This document shows positions 42,347-53,294 of a stretch of DNA of 64,000 bases, piece by piece. The translations under genes were made by a program, and so were the position numbers. Where the stretch lies: positions 62,001 to 126,000 of the forward strand of contig QPMI01000141.1 of the NCBI GenBank assembly GCA_004431415.1. Direction: 5' to 3'. The notes beneath the pieces are model-generated. The model was given only the letters and a program-made list of their open reading frames with translations. It ran no database searches and had not been told where the DNA came from. This stretch comes from Cyanophora paradoxa. Its lineage: Eukaryota > Glaucocystophyceae > Cyanophorales > Cyanophoraceae. Positions within the stretch are counted from its first letter, which is position 1. Every line of letters starts with the position of its first letter.

Positions 42347-44969
42347 TCACTGGGGCGAGAGGCCCGGCAGGGAGCGGAGGTTGAGGGGCGCCATGGACTG
42401 CGCGAAGCCCTCCGTTGGGGCTGCCCCGCCCAGCAGAGAGGCCGGGGACGGCGAGGGGGTCACTCCGGGGCGGGCCGGGCCGGCGGGGGCCGGCTCGAGG
42501 GCGCGGGGCGGGAGGGAGAGGGAGCAGAGCTCGGGGGTGGCGGCGGGGGAGGGCACGGCGGTGAGCGGGGCGCTGCGGGCGCCCCCGGGGGGCGACGAGA
42601 AGCGCGGGCTGCCCTCCGCGCACGACGCCGACACGGGCGCCCGCGGGGCCGGCGCCAGGGGCGACCCGCCGGCCACGGGCGGCCGCGGCGCCGGCGGCGG
42701 GCCGGCGGCGTGCGCCGGCGGAGCCGAGGAGAAGGCGTGTGGCGAGGGGCGGGCGGCGGCCGAGGACTGCTGCGGCGGGGGGCGGGGGCAGGCCCTGGGG
42801 GCAGGCTGGGGCCGCCGGGGCCGCCGTGGCAAAGACGGGGGACGGAGCCTGGACGCGGATCGCCTGCGGGGCCGGGCGGAGGGCGGCCCCCGCCGAGTCC
42901 ACGGGGGGCGTGAAGCGGAGAAGGGGCGCAGGGACCGGCGAGCGGGCGGCCGGGGCGGGGGGCGGGGCGGCGAAGGGGGCGGGGCGGCGCTCAGGGTCGA
43001 GCTCGGGCGGGCTCCCGCCGTCCTCCGAGGGCTCCGGCACGACGAACTCGAGGCGGCGGATGGTGGCACCGTTGGGCAGCGGCGAGGCCGAGTCGACGCC
43101 GACGTTCACCTGCAGCAGGCGGCCGCTGCGGCGGTACAGGAGCGGCGAGGAGGCCGAGTGGCCCCGGGGCGAGGTCGGCTGTGAGCGGGCGTAGGCGACG
43201 GCGGGGGCGGCGGCGGCGGGGCCGTGGAGGGGCGTCGAGGCGCCGCTCGCGGGGCTCGAGTCGGCGACGCTGTAGCGCCGCTGGCGGGCGTGCTCCAGCG
43301 CGTCGTGCAGGAGGGAGCCCGGGCACTGCGCCGGGAAGCTGTACCGCCGCGCCCCGTACGCCTGCGCCCCGCCCTCCCCGGGGTGGCCCCTCCCCGGGGG
43401 GAAGAACGCGGGGGGGACGGCCAGCAGGCTGGAGAAGGAGGGCGGGGCGGGTCCGAGGGAGACCCGCGGGGAGTGGGCGAGCAGGGGGGACGGGGCGGGC
43501 GGCAGCGGCGGCCGCAGGGACGGGTCGAAGGCGCTCGGCTCCTCGCCCGTCGAATGCCGCCGGCCCATGCGGACGGCGGCGGGGGCGGGCCAGGCCTCGC
43601 CGCCGGGGTCCTTGGCGGGGTCGGCGGAGGGCGGGGAGGGGGGCAGGACGGCGGGGGAGAGGTCGCGGGGGTCCCCGAAGCTGGCGCGGGAGGGGTCGGA
43701 GACGCAGATGGAGGCGGAGCGCCCCTGGGGCACGCGCGACCCTGGCGAGACCTCCGCCCCCGCCTCCTCCTCCTCGGGCCGGGGCCCTGGCGCCGGCAGC
43801 GCCGACTCCGAGAACCAGTGCGGCCGGGGCGACGAGGGGCGCCGGGGGGACGTGGCCGAGGCGGAGGGCGTGGGGCCCGAGGGGTGGCCCTGCGAGGGGG
43901 AGGGGTGCGAGTGCGGCGGGGAGACCGACGCGCGCCGCGGGCTCGCCGCGCCGAGGCTGTAACCGGAGGCCGAGGCCGGGGGGGACGGGGAGGCGCAGGC
44001 GGCGGGGCGGCCCATGTGGGCCGGGGCGGGGAGGGGGGCGAAGGCGGGCAGCGGCTGCTGGAAGGCGGAGGAGGAGCAGGCGGCGAAGGGCGGGGAGGAC
44101 GAGGGCCGCCGCCGCACGAGCGAGTAGGAGACGGCGAGCGGGCCGCGGGCCTCCGCGTCGACCGCGACGAAGAGCGTGCCCGCCTGCGCCGCCGCCGCCG
44201 CCGCGACCGGCACCGTCAGCACGCCGCCCTCCGACCGCCATTGCGCGTCCGCTGCCGCCGGGCGTCAGTCACGCGGGGCACGCGGCGCGGCGGGGGGCCG
44301 CGGGAGGACCGAGGGCGGACCATCCGTCGGGAGGACGCGGCGGAAGGAAGCGAGGAGGCGGGTGCGCGGGTCGCCGGCGGGGGTCTTAGGCTGCAGCGGC
44401 AGCGCCTCGACGCGCATGAGGGCCCACGCCGCGTCCTCCTCTTGCGGCACGCGGATCCGCAGGTACGCCCGGCAGCCGGGGCCCGCAACGACCGTCGCAG
44501 GCCTGCGCGGCGCTCCTCAGCGAGGCGCCCCGAGCCGCGGGGCGGAGGGAGGCGCGCCGCTCAGACTCGGAGAGGAGGACGGGGACCGTCAGGTCGACCG
44601 CGAGCTCGTATGTGGACTCTGCGAGCGCTTCGACGACGACCAGGAGCGCCCCGTGCAGCTGCTGACTGCTTCGCCTCTGGAGCTCCAATCGCCCATTGTG
44701 TCCCTCTTTCAGTTCGATGCGGGCGACGTCCTGGGCGTGAGGGGAGCAGTGAGAAAGCCGCAGAAACCATTGAAAGGGGTCTGGAAAAGAAAGGGAAGAA
44801 CCTCGTGCGGGGAGCTCCACTGCGCGGTTATAGAGACGTGGCCGAGCCTCGCCCCACAGGAGATGCCCACTACTGTATCGCCGTCCGGAATTGATACTCG
44901 ATATAGCGCCCGCTGTCCGCCCGGAAGGGATGCGGACGCCCGCTGATTGAGGCCGAGGAGCATGGCCAT
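42347..44969 (-). CDS. Large Ser/Pro-rich protein with basophilic kinase sites and PPC-like N-terminal domains
   Basis: Not assigned to a family. ATG 44967-44969 opens MAMLLGLNQRASASLPGGQR, followed by LYRVSIPDGDTVVGISC and later VLTVPVAAAAAAQAGTLFVA and LAVSYSLV: beta-rich pieces resembling pre-peptidase C-terminal (PPC) domains, which I regard as a weak match. Other exons read LHGALLVVVEALAESTYELA and EEDAAWALMRVEALPLQP. From about 44220 to 42347 one long exon is disordered and Ser/Pro-rich with repeated basophilic sites: SPRRASVSP, GRRHSTGEE, ARRYSFPA and RRYSVADS. These fit AGC or CaM kinase and 14-3-3 sites. The end reads FAQSMAPLNLRSLPGLSPQ, stop 42347. No signal peptide is evident. A signalling scaffold is plausible but inferred. 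Confidence 0.55.
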
Positions 44970-45324
44970 AACTGCGCGGCTCGCCCCTGGGCGGGCGGCC
45001 CGTGCTGGAGCTTCCAAGCTTGTTGTCACTGAAGGGGGGGCTTACACGCGCTGGGCGGCCGGCGGGGGGTGGTTGCGGCCGCGGCTCTTATTGATGCAAC
45101 GCTGGCACACACTGGTCTTCCTGGTTCTGGGGAAGATCTCGCGGGCGCCGTGAGGCGGCAGGGGAATGCCAATCGAGCTCGGAAGAGCTCGCGCAGGCTC
45201 GAGCTCCGACCCGAGGTTTTTTACGTGGCAACTGAGCCGGGCTCAGAGCTTCGAAAGGGGTAAAGCGTTACGAGAGGGGGGTGAAGCCGGCCTAGCCGTG
45301 ATCGATCCAGCAGACCGCGACAGA

Positions 45325-47061
45325 ATGGCCCGCGACGAAGAGATGGTCGATGCGGAGGAGGAGGAGGTCGAGTTGGACATCTCCAACGCGGACGTCGTCA
45401 CAAAGTATCGTACCGCCGGCGACATCGCCAATCGTGCGCCGGGCCCGGGGGCCGCGTCCGATCTCGTTTCTCACTCCCTTGGGTTGCGCAGGCACTCTCG
45501 CGAAGATCGTGGCCGCTGCGGCGCCCGGGACGCCTATCCTCGCTCTCTGTGACCTCGGCGACAATGCTATCGTGGAGGAGACGAAGGCGATCTACGGCAA
45601 AGTCAAGGAAAAGGGCATTGCGTTCCCCACATGCATCTCGGTGAACAACTGCGGCGGGCACTACAGCCCCCTGGCTTCGGAGGCGAACCAGACGCTCAAT
45701 GTGGGCGATGTTGTCAAAGTGTGAGTTCCCTGACGTGCCTCCCCGCCCGCTCCTTCTAGCTCTGTCATTAGCGCGTTTAGGCAAAGCGTACGCGCGTTGA
45801 TCGCGCTCGCAGTGATCTCGCTGTGCACATCGATGGCTTCATCGCGACGGCGGCGCACACGTTCGTCTGTGGGCAGAACCCTGCCACCCCCATTGAGGGC
45901 AAGGTCGCGGATCTCATCGCTGCTGCGAACACTGCCGCTGAGGCGGTGCTGCGGTTGATGAAGCCGGGCAACAAGGTTAGTGATCGCGTCTCTGCTCCGG
46001 GCCTCGGACCTCGTGAGGCGTGCCGCGACTCGCTCTGACTCTGTTTCGAACAATTCGACAGAACACCCAGGTGTCCGAGGTGATCCAGAAGGTCGCCGCG
46101 GCGTACGGCGTGAATGCCGTGGAGGGCGTGCTGTCCCACCAGATCAAGCGCTTCGTCATTGATGGCAACAAGGTGCTTTCGCTTTCCTTTCCTCTTTCCA
46201 TCGTCCCCGCGCGCCCCTCGCTCGGTCATAACCTGCGCTCGGCATGCGCAGGTCATCATGAACAAGCCGACAGTGGAGCAGAAGGTTGACGAGGTCACGT
46301 TCGAGCCCAACGAGGTGTACTCGATCGATATTGTGTTCAGCACGGGCGAGGGCAAGGTTCGTAGCTCGCCTGGCGGTCGAGAGATGACGGGGAGCTCAAT
46401 ATGACTTTCCTCGCTGCAGCTCAAGGAGCTCGGCGAGCAGCGGACGACCGTCTTCAAGCGCGCCGTCGACCGCCAGTACAACCTGAAGATGCAGGTCCGC
46501 GTCCTCGGCTGCCAACCCGCTCGACTTCCGGGCCCATCTGACTCGTGTCTCTGCAGACATCCCGGAAATTCCTCTCGGAAGTAAACAGCAAGTTCCCGTC
46601 CTTGCCATTCACGCTTCGGTGCGCGCGAAATCCTCCCCGGCGCCCGTCCTTTAGATGTCGCTCACGGTCTGCGATTTCCCCGCAGCGCGCTGGGCGACGA
46701 GAAGACCGGCCGCCTCGGCGTCGTCGAGTGCCTGAAGCACGAGCTCCTGCACGCATACCCGGTCCTGTACGAGAAGCAGGGTGCGCACGCAGCGCCCGGC
46801 CCGCCCTTCCGCTTCATACGAACGCCCCGCCGACGATCCGGCGCGCGCGCAGGCGAGCAGCTGGCGCACGTCAAGTACACGGTGCTGCTGATGCCGACGG
46901 GCCCGACGCGCATCACGGGCGCGGCGCCGCCGGCGGTCAAGTCGGAGAAGACGGTCGAGGACGCCGAGGTCAAGGCCCTGCTGGCCACCTCGCTCAAGAA
47001 GAAGTCCGGCAAGAAGAAGGCCGGCGCCGCGGGCGGCTCCGAGATGGATACCGCCGCGTAA
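45325..47061 (+). CDS. PA2G4: EBP1 / PA2G4 (proliferation-associated protein 2G4)
   Basis: Exons match EBP1 in order: ATG 45325 (MARDEEMVDAEEE), VELDISNADVVTKYRTAGDI, TLAKIVAAAAPGTPILALCD, ISVNNCGGHYSPLASEANQ, DLAVHIDGFIATAAHTFV, AANTAAEAVLRLMKPGNK, VNAVEGVLSHQIKRFVIDG, KVDEVTFEPNEVYSIDIVFS, RTTVFKRAVDRQYNLKMQ, FLSEVNSKFPSLPFTLR, VVECLKHELLHAYPVLYEKQ and a Lys-rich tail (SLKKKSGKKKAG) with TAA at 47059-47061. The protein has the methionine-aminopeptidase (M24) fold but is not known as a peptidase; in other eukaryotes it binds ribosomes and rRNA and affects growth. About eight introns, GT-AG, under 120 bases each. The Lys-rich tail fits RNA binding. Confidence 0.95.
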
Positions 47062-47352
47062 TTTTCAGACGATCCCGCCGGCGCTGCCGGCGCTGGTCCG
47101 TAGCGGCAGATTTTGGTACCTCTGTCAAAGCATTTCAAACAGGCCTCTCGCGCTCGAGGTGGGGAACGTCGCAATTGCGTCAGCCAAGATCTAGGAGCAC
47201 TGAGCCGAGATCGGAGCTCGCAAGCGCTGCCGCTGCCGCCGCGCGGGCTGCATGGGCGCGCAGGGGCGTTGGGAGGGGTGGCTATGGGGGGGTTCAGATT
47301 CTATCTTGAAGCTATAGCTAAGCCAGCTAGCCAGCTCGAGACCAGCGCCGCA

Positions 47353-48680
47353 ATGGCAGGCGTGGACGCGTTCTACGCAGCGCTAGGAAGGCGCGGGATC
47401 CAGCCGGGCCTCGACAGGATCCACCGGCTGCTCGCGGCGCTCGGCCGGCCGCACGAGGCGGCCCCCGTCGTGCACGTCGCGGGCACGAACGGCAAGGGAT
47501 CCGTCTGCGCGTATGTGTCGTCCGTCTTCCGCGCCGCGGGCTACCGCGTCGGCCGCTTCACGTCGCCCTACCTGCTGCACCCTCGCGACTGCATCTGGAT
47601 CGACGGCGCGCCGCTGAGCGCCGGCGAGTGGGAGGCCGAGATCGGGCGCATTCGCGCGCTGCTGGACGGCGCCGGGGACACGGCGACGACCCAGTTCGAG
47701 GTGCTGACCGCGGCGGCCTTAGCCTCCTTCGCGCGGCGCGGCGTGGACGTGGCGGTCATGGAAGCGGGCATGGGCGGCCGCGGGGACTGCACGAACGTCA
47801 CGACCGCGGCGGGCGCGCTTGCGACGGGCCTCGTCTCGGTCTCGCTGGACCACCAGAAGTTCCTGGGCGACACCGTCGCGGCGATCGCCCGCGAGAAGGC
47901 CGGCCTCTTCCGCGCCGGCAGGCCGGCCGTCGTCGGCCCCCTGCCGCCCGACGCGCGCGCCGAGGTGGAGGCGGCCGCCGCCGAGCTGCGGCCGCCGGCG
48001 CGCCTCCTGTGGCCGGCCCCCGCGGTCCCCGAGGCGGACGGCGCGTGGGCGGCGCTCCCGAGCGAGGGCGGCGTGCGCGTGCCGCTGCGGCTCGCCGGCG
48101 GCTTCCAGCTCGCGAACGCGGCGGTCGGGGCCTCGCTGGCGCTCGCGGCGGCGCGCGAGGGCGGCTTCGGGCGCGTGGACGCGGGGCGCTGCAGCGGGGC
48201 ATGGAGGCCGTGCGGTGGCCGGGCCGCCTGGAGTGGCGCGCCTGGGGCGGGCGCGAGCTGCTCGTCGACGGCGCGCACAACGACGACGCGGCGCACGCCC
48301 TCCGCGCCTACGCCGACGCGGCGCTGCGGAAGCGGGCGGGCGGGGCCTCGCCCGGCCCGGTGCACTGGGTGATCGGGGTGCTCGAGAGCAAGGACGCGCG
48401 CTCCATCCTGCGCGCCCTCCTCCGCCCCGGCGACTCCGCCTCGTTCGTCCCCGTCCGCATCCCCGCCGACGCCGCCTGGCAGCGCAGCGCCGACCCCGCC
48501 GCCCTCCTCGCCGCCGCCCGCGAGGCCTGCCCGGGCCTCCGCTCGGCCGAGGTGCGGGCCTCGCTGCGGGGGGGCCTGGAGGCGGCGGCGGGGGACGGCG
48601 CGGCGGCCCTCCGCGTCCTCTGCGGCTCCCTGTACCTCGTCGGCGAGTTCACGGAGATGGCGGGGTACGCCCCCTCGTAG
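47353..48680 (+). CDS. FPGS: Folylpolyglutamate synthase, with a one-base frame break
   Basis: Mur-ligase-type folylpolyglutamate synthase: HVAGTNGKGSVCAYVSSVFR is the ATP P-loop. GRFTSPYLLHPRDCIWIDG, VAVMEAGMGGRGDCTNVT, DHQKFLGDTVAAIAREKAGL and ELLVDGAHNDDAAHALRAY are the other family blocks. It adds glutamates to folates, keeping them in the cell. Unlike its neighbours it is almost intron-free. The frame of the first part (to about 48190) and that of the rest (from GMEAVRWPGRLEWRA on) differ by one base at GCGGGGCGC near 48180-48190, with no intron signals. So the model as read is broken; a missing G in the sequence is the simplest cause. An upstream in-frame ATG at 47284 would add about 23 residues. 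Stop 48678-48680. Confidence 0.85.
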
Positions 48681-48984
48681 CTCCCGCTTGGCTTTTGCGA
48701 CCTTCGAAACTCCGTGGTTTTGGCAGTCTCGAGTGCGGGGAGGGGGCGGGGGCGGAGGGGCCGGGGCCGGGGCGGGGCGGGGTCCCCGGAGGGCCGGGGC
48801 GAAGGCAAAAGGCCGACTGGGTGCACGCGGGGCCGGGAGGGGCGGGGCGGCCGAGCCACGTGCACGTGCACCGGGCGGGCTGAGTCGAGCTTGAAACAAA
48901 AATATTCTCTTGAAATTACACGGAGCTTTCATACAAAGGCTAACACACGGGCGCCAAGTTAAAGACGTGGCCGCGACCCCCGCA

Positions 48985-49935
48985 TCATTCCTTGAGGAGG
49001 GCCTCGTAGTGGGCGAAGAGTTCCTCCTTGGGAAGCACGCCCTCGATCCGGTCCACCGGCTTCCCGCCCTGCGGGGGGTACGTATACGGCTCAGCGCGGG
49101 CGGGGGTGGGGGTGTTGGGGGTACACCGCGCCTTGAAGAGGATGAGGGTCGGGAGGCCGCGGATCTGGAACTTGGAGGCGATCGTGGGGTACCTGCTCGT
49201 TCGAAGGGGCCCTCGAGCTTAGGAGACGGGGCGCAGCAAGAGGGAGGGGCGCGGGCGGGCACACATGTCGGTGTCGATCTTGACGACGCGGACCTTGTCG
49301 CTCATTTGCGACGCCATCTGCCCCGCCGTCGGCGGCGGCGCGTGGTCGTGCGGGGCCTCGCCGCGCGGCGCTCACGCACCTCGGCCAGCATGGGCGCCAG
49401 CATTTGGCAGGGCCCGCACCACGTCTGCCGCGCGATCGAGTTCAGGGCGGTCTGCCAGCGCGGCGCGGCGCTCGCGGCGCCAGCGGACCGCGAAGAAGTC
49501 CACCAGGAGCGGCGAATCCGACTCGGCGAGGAGGTCTGATCATGAGAGGCAGCTAGATATTAGGGCTGCGCAGCAGCGGGTGGCCAGTCGAGCGGCTTCG
49601 GGCTCGCTGCGCACCCTCGAAGGTCCCGTACTTTTTCTGCACGCCGGCTACGCAGCTGAAGCTGATCGCGGGCTGAGCGCGGGCTGCAGTGAACGTCCGG
49701 CCGCCGAAGAGCTGCGATGCTCCGAAGGCCGTCGACGCGGTACGGACGGCGCTGTACGAAGTCCGAGTCGTGGGCCGGTGCCTGCGACGCGGCCGCGTGA
49801 GCCCCTGTCAACGTCGGCGGCAATGACAACACTTCGAGAAGCGTACGCGGTGCGCTTTGAGGACCGCGATGCAGCAGCTGCGTTCGGAGTAGCCTTCGAC
49901 GCCACAAGAACGCCGCCGGAGAAGGAGAACGCCAT
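48985..49935 (-). CDS. Plastid-type thioredoxin with presequence
   Basis: The core reads LLAESDSPLLVDFFA joined to TWCGPCQMLAPMLAE: the active site WCGPC falls just after an intron. Then come ASQMSDKVRVVKIDTD, YPTIASKFQIRGLPTLILFK with the cis-Pro, and GKPVDRIEGVLPKEELFAHY, ending ALLKE at stop 48985-48987. Thioredoxins reduce disulfides of target enzymes. ATG 49933-49935 opens MAFSFSGGVLVASKATPNAA, and the next exon adds RTSYSAVRTASTAFGASQLF through TFTAARAQPAISFS. This long Ser/Ala/Thr/Arg leader before KKYGTFEDL resembles a plastid transit peptide with Phe near the start and without a strong hydrophobic signal segment. Six exons, GT-AG introns. The start is 102 bases from the divergent F-box gene. 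Confidence 0.88.
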
Positions 49936-50037
49936 TTTCGAGGATCTCTCGTGGGGTACGCGAGCGGCGGGTGCAACGAGTTTGAACAGACCACGGGCCA
50001 CGGCCTGCAAGCGGCAGCAGCAACTGCGGCAGCAGCA
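49936..50037. promoter_or_regulatory. Bidirectional promoter region, thioredoxin / F-box gene
   Basis: Only 102 bases lie between the divergent start codons, so transcription of both genes must initiate in or very near this interval or inside the neighbouring gene. Inferred from spacing. Confidence 0.5.
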
Positions 50038-51804
50038 ATGGTGGAAGAGCGTACGGCGAAGCGGGCGAGGAGTGATGTTGGCGGGAGCACTGGTGCGCCC
50101 TCGCAAACCCGGAGCGCTCGCTCGCTCGCTCCGCTCACGCGCGCCCCGCAGCGCCAGTTCCGAACTCGGGAGCGAGCCCGTCGAGCTCGAGCGCGCGGCT
50201 GTCGGCTCTGGAATCCCTGCCCGACGACGTCCTCGTGCGGATCCTGGCGAGTTCCACGGGCTCAAAGCGGGCCGATGGAGTGGTGGAGACGATCCCTCGC
50301 TTGCTTGCACGTGTCGCACGGATCAGCCGTCGCTTCCGGCAGCTCGCGCAGGAGCCCGGCCTCTGGCAGCACGTGGTCCTAATTGATCCCTGCGACGCCA
50401 CCGTCGAGGGCCTCGCGCGACTGCCGGCCAAGACGCGGAAGGGCACCCAAAGCATCAGACTCCTCGAAAGTAAACTTTCGGACGACGGTTTCCACACCCT
50501 GCTTCAAGCCTTCGGCGATCAACTTCAGGAGCTGCAGATCTTCTTCGACAATCAAACGGACATTCCGTTCTCAGCCTTGCCGTTGCTTCAGCATTTCAGC
50601 AGCCTCCGTTCTTTGACGCTTCACGCCACTCATCATCAGATGAGGGGTGTCGACGTCGCCGCGAAATCTAGCTCGGCGTTCGTGCAAAGATCGCTTGCTC
50701 TGCTTGGCACGTTGTCTCTTGGGACGCTCGATTTGTGGATGTTCCCTGTCTCAGTTAGCACACTACAGGCCATTGCAGCCGGGCCGTCGAGGGGTAAGCT
50801 TCGTCATTTTCTTGAGCGACTGTCAGCTGAAATGAAAGCCGCAGAGACCCTCAGATCCCTCGAAGTCAGCGTGCTGCTCGCCGAAGGGGAGCCCCATACG
50901 GCAGCGATTGCGGCGATTGGATCGCTCGAGCAGCTTGAGAATTTGTCGCTGGGGTTTCGGACAGAGACGGATTGTTCGTTTTGTTGCCCTGACGTGTCCG
51001 ACGATGACCTGAGGCCCCTTGCTGCGTTGACTTCTTTAAAAAGTGCGTCTTGCCCTTATCTTGAGAGCCGAACACTGTGTATGCGAGCTTATTCTCATCG
51101 CCAGAACTAGCAGCGCACTTCTTCCTGTTGTCGCTGGAGTTTCTCCGGCCATTGACCTCCCTCGCTGACTTGGACGCTTCGATTTCGGATTTTTTTTCTG
51201 ATGGGGAGGTCGACTTCTCACCGCTGTTGGCTTCGGCGGGTGTCTTGCGCCGTCTGCGAATGTCGCTCTACGGGACTGCTAGAAATTTGAATTCCTCCAT
51301 CGTCACCGTGATCCCCCAAATGTTGCTCCTGGAGGTTCGATTTTACTATCGCTCGCTGTCCTCCCATCTACTAACCGCCTTTGAGAAGGATCTGTCACTC
51401 GCTTGCGCAGACTCCATGCCAGCCCAACTCGCCGGCCAGGCCTTCGGCGGACTCAAGTGTCTTCGTAGCGTTACCATCGAGCGCTACAGCACTGCTGCAG
51501 GCGACTGCATACTTCCGGGCCCCTTCCTCAAGGCAAGTCTCGCGTCGATCCTTGCTCTACAGTCTCAAATAACGAACGCTTTTCGCAGCGCCTGGCCTCG
51601 GACGTGCCGAGCATCCAGAAGCTGCGCACCGGGGGCTTCTCGCTGCCGCTGCCCGAGGGCATCGACGCCGTCTCGGCCCTGCGCCGCCTCCCGAGGCTGG
51701 AGCTCGCCGGCCGCGCGGCCTCCTCCCTGGACGTCGAGGCCCGCCGCTACCTGCGCGCCGCGCTCCCCTTCACCCGGATCGTGTATGAGGATGGGGCGTC
51801 CTGA
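50038..51804 (+). CDS. F-box / leucine-rich-repeat protein
   Basis: ATG 50038 opens MVEERTAKRARSDVGGST. A 65-base intron (50093-50157, GTGCGC donor) joins it to VPNSGASPSSSSARLSALES, then LPDDVLVRILAS, LLARVARISRRFRQLAQEPG and LWQHVVLI: a standard F-box. The rest has irregular leucine-rich repeats: LQELQIFFDNQTDIPF, FSSLRSLTLHATHH, LSLGTLDLWMFPVSV, SLEQLENLSLGF, LRPLAALTSLK, FLRPLTSLADLDAS, GGLKCLRSVTIERYS and LRRLPRLELAGRAASSLD, stop TGA 51802-51804. F-box proteins bring substrates to SCF ubiquitin ligases through Skp1. The middle of the gene (about 50380-51560) is much less GC-rich than its neighbours and has few introns, while the last exon returns to high GC. Confidence 0.78.
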
Positions 51805-52205
51805 TCGCCCTGAGTTCACCCCCCCCCCCCCCCCCCCCCCGGCGCATTATCTCCTTTACGTAAGAAGCGCTGCACCTCCCGATTCTCTCCGGGCATGGCC
51901 TCCGGACCCCCCCCCCCCCCCCCCTCCCCCCCACCCCCTTTCTCTCCCCTCCCGGGCCCAGCACCCCTCCACTCTCGCTCTCACTGAGTCCCTCGCTCTT
52001 CTCTTCCCCCGCCCAACCCCCTCCTCCCCCCCCCCCCCCCGTCCCCTCTCGACCTTGACCCTTAGCGCTAGTGCTTCTTTATTTGTGAGCTAGCACTATG
52101 CAATTGTGTTTTTGAGCTTTTTGTGAGAACCACATTGGTCTTAGTCTTGGTCTTGCAAATTGGTAGCAATACCACGCAAGCCGTCATGCAGCCTCTGAGC
52201 TATGG
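51805..52205. other. Spacer with three poly-C tracts
   Basis: C homopolymers lie near 51820-51840, 51906-51925 and 52026-52041, separated by pyrimidine-rich sequence and an AT-richer end. No gene seen. Confidence 0.5.
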
Positions 52206-53260
52206 CTACGTGGGGAAGTCGTCGACGCAGTCCGGGGCGTGTGACCAGCCCGCCAAGCACCTGCCCTCCGCCTCCAGCGCCCTCTTCGCCGCCTGCTCTC
52301 AGCCCTCAGATGCGGGAAAGTTAACGAGACCGGGACGGGCGGGGCAGGCCTGGTACGCGGTGGCCGCGCCCTTCGCCTCGCCGTACTTGAGGGGCCGGGG
52401 GGATACTGTCGCGCCGGCCTGCGGGGCGGCGTCGCGGGGCGCCGGAGGTGCCGGGTTTTAGGGGTACAGGAGAGGATGACCGTACCTTCGCATCCGTGGG
52501 CGCTGTGGCGTCGCCGCCGTCGCTGGGCCCGCTGCCGTCGCCGGAGGGGGGCGCGGGAGGCGCTGGCGCTGGCGCTGGCGCCGCCACACCGTCCTCGCTG
52601 CTCGAAGATGGTGCCTGAAAGGCCGGGTGAGAAGAAGGCGCGCGCTGGTGGGATGTGGGTTCGAAGGCACCGTCGGCGGCGGCAGCGACGGGGCGGCGAG
52701 GGGCGCGAGGGCAGGGGGCAGCTCCCCCGGGGGTACGAAGGCGCACAGGGCGCGGAAGGAATCGTACAGGCGCTCCTGCGGCGCCGTCGTACCCGAAAAC
52801 GGCAGGAAAGGGAAGGGGGGGGGGGAGTGAAAGTGGGGTACCCACCTTGCAGATGGTGGCGCGACAGCCGGGCTTGGGTACGCCCTTCGTCGAGCAGCCA
52901 TCTGGCAGCCCGCGTCAGATGAGGTTGTGACGAAGAGGTGGGGGGGGGGGGGGGGGGCGAGGGTTGAAGGAGGATGGGGGGGGGGGTACGCACGGCGGCG
53001 GCCGAACTGGCTCATGGTCACCTCGTGATCGTCGGGGGCGCTCCAGTTGATGGCTGAAGGGGGTACGGTGTTCAGGGCCAAGCGGAGGGGAAGAATGATG
53101 GAGTGCAGGGTCAGAAAAGGGGGTACCGCAGCCGGAGGCGACGCAGTTCTGCTCCCCGCGGGCGAACTCGAGGTGCTGCGGGGCCGGCGTGAGGCGCCGC
53201 GGAGACGGGAAAGGCGGCGGAGACAAAGCCTAGCACAGGAGAGGCAAGGCGGGAGGGAGG

Positions 53261-53294
<34 letters not shown>

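Noticed and set aside
42347-44969. ATG13-like autophagy protein
   Set aside because: The order (small folded N-terminus, long Ser/Pro tail with kinase sites) is similar, but no HORMA-domain motif could be recognised.
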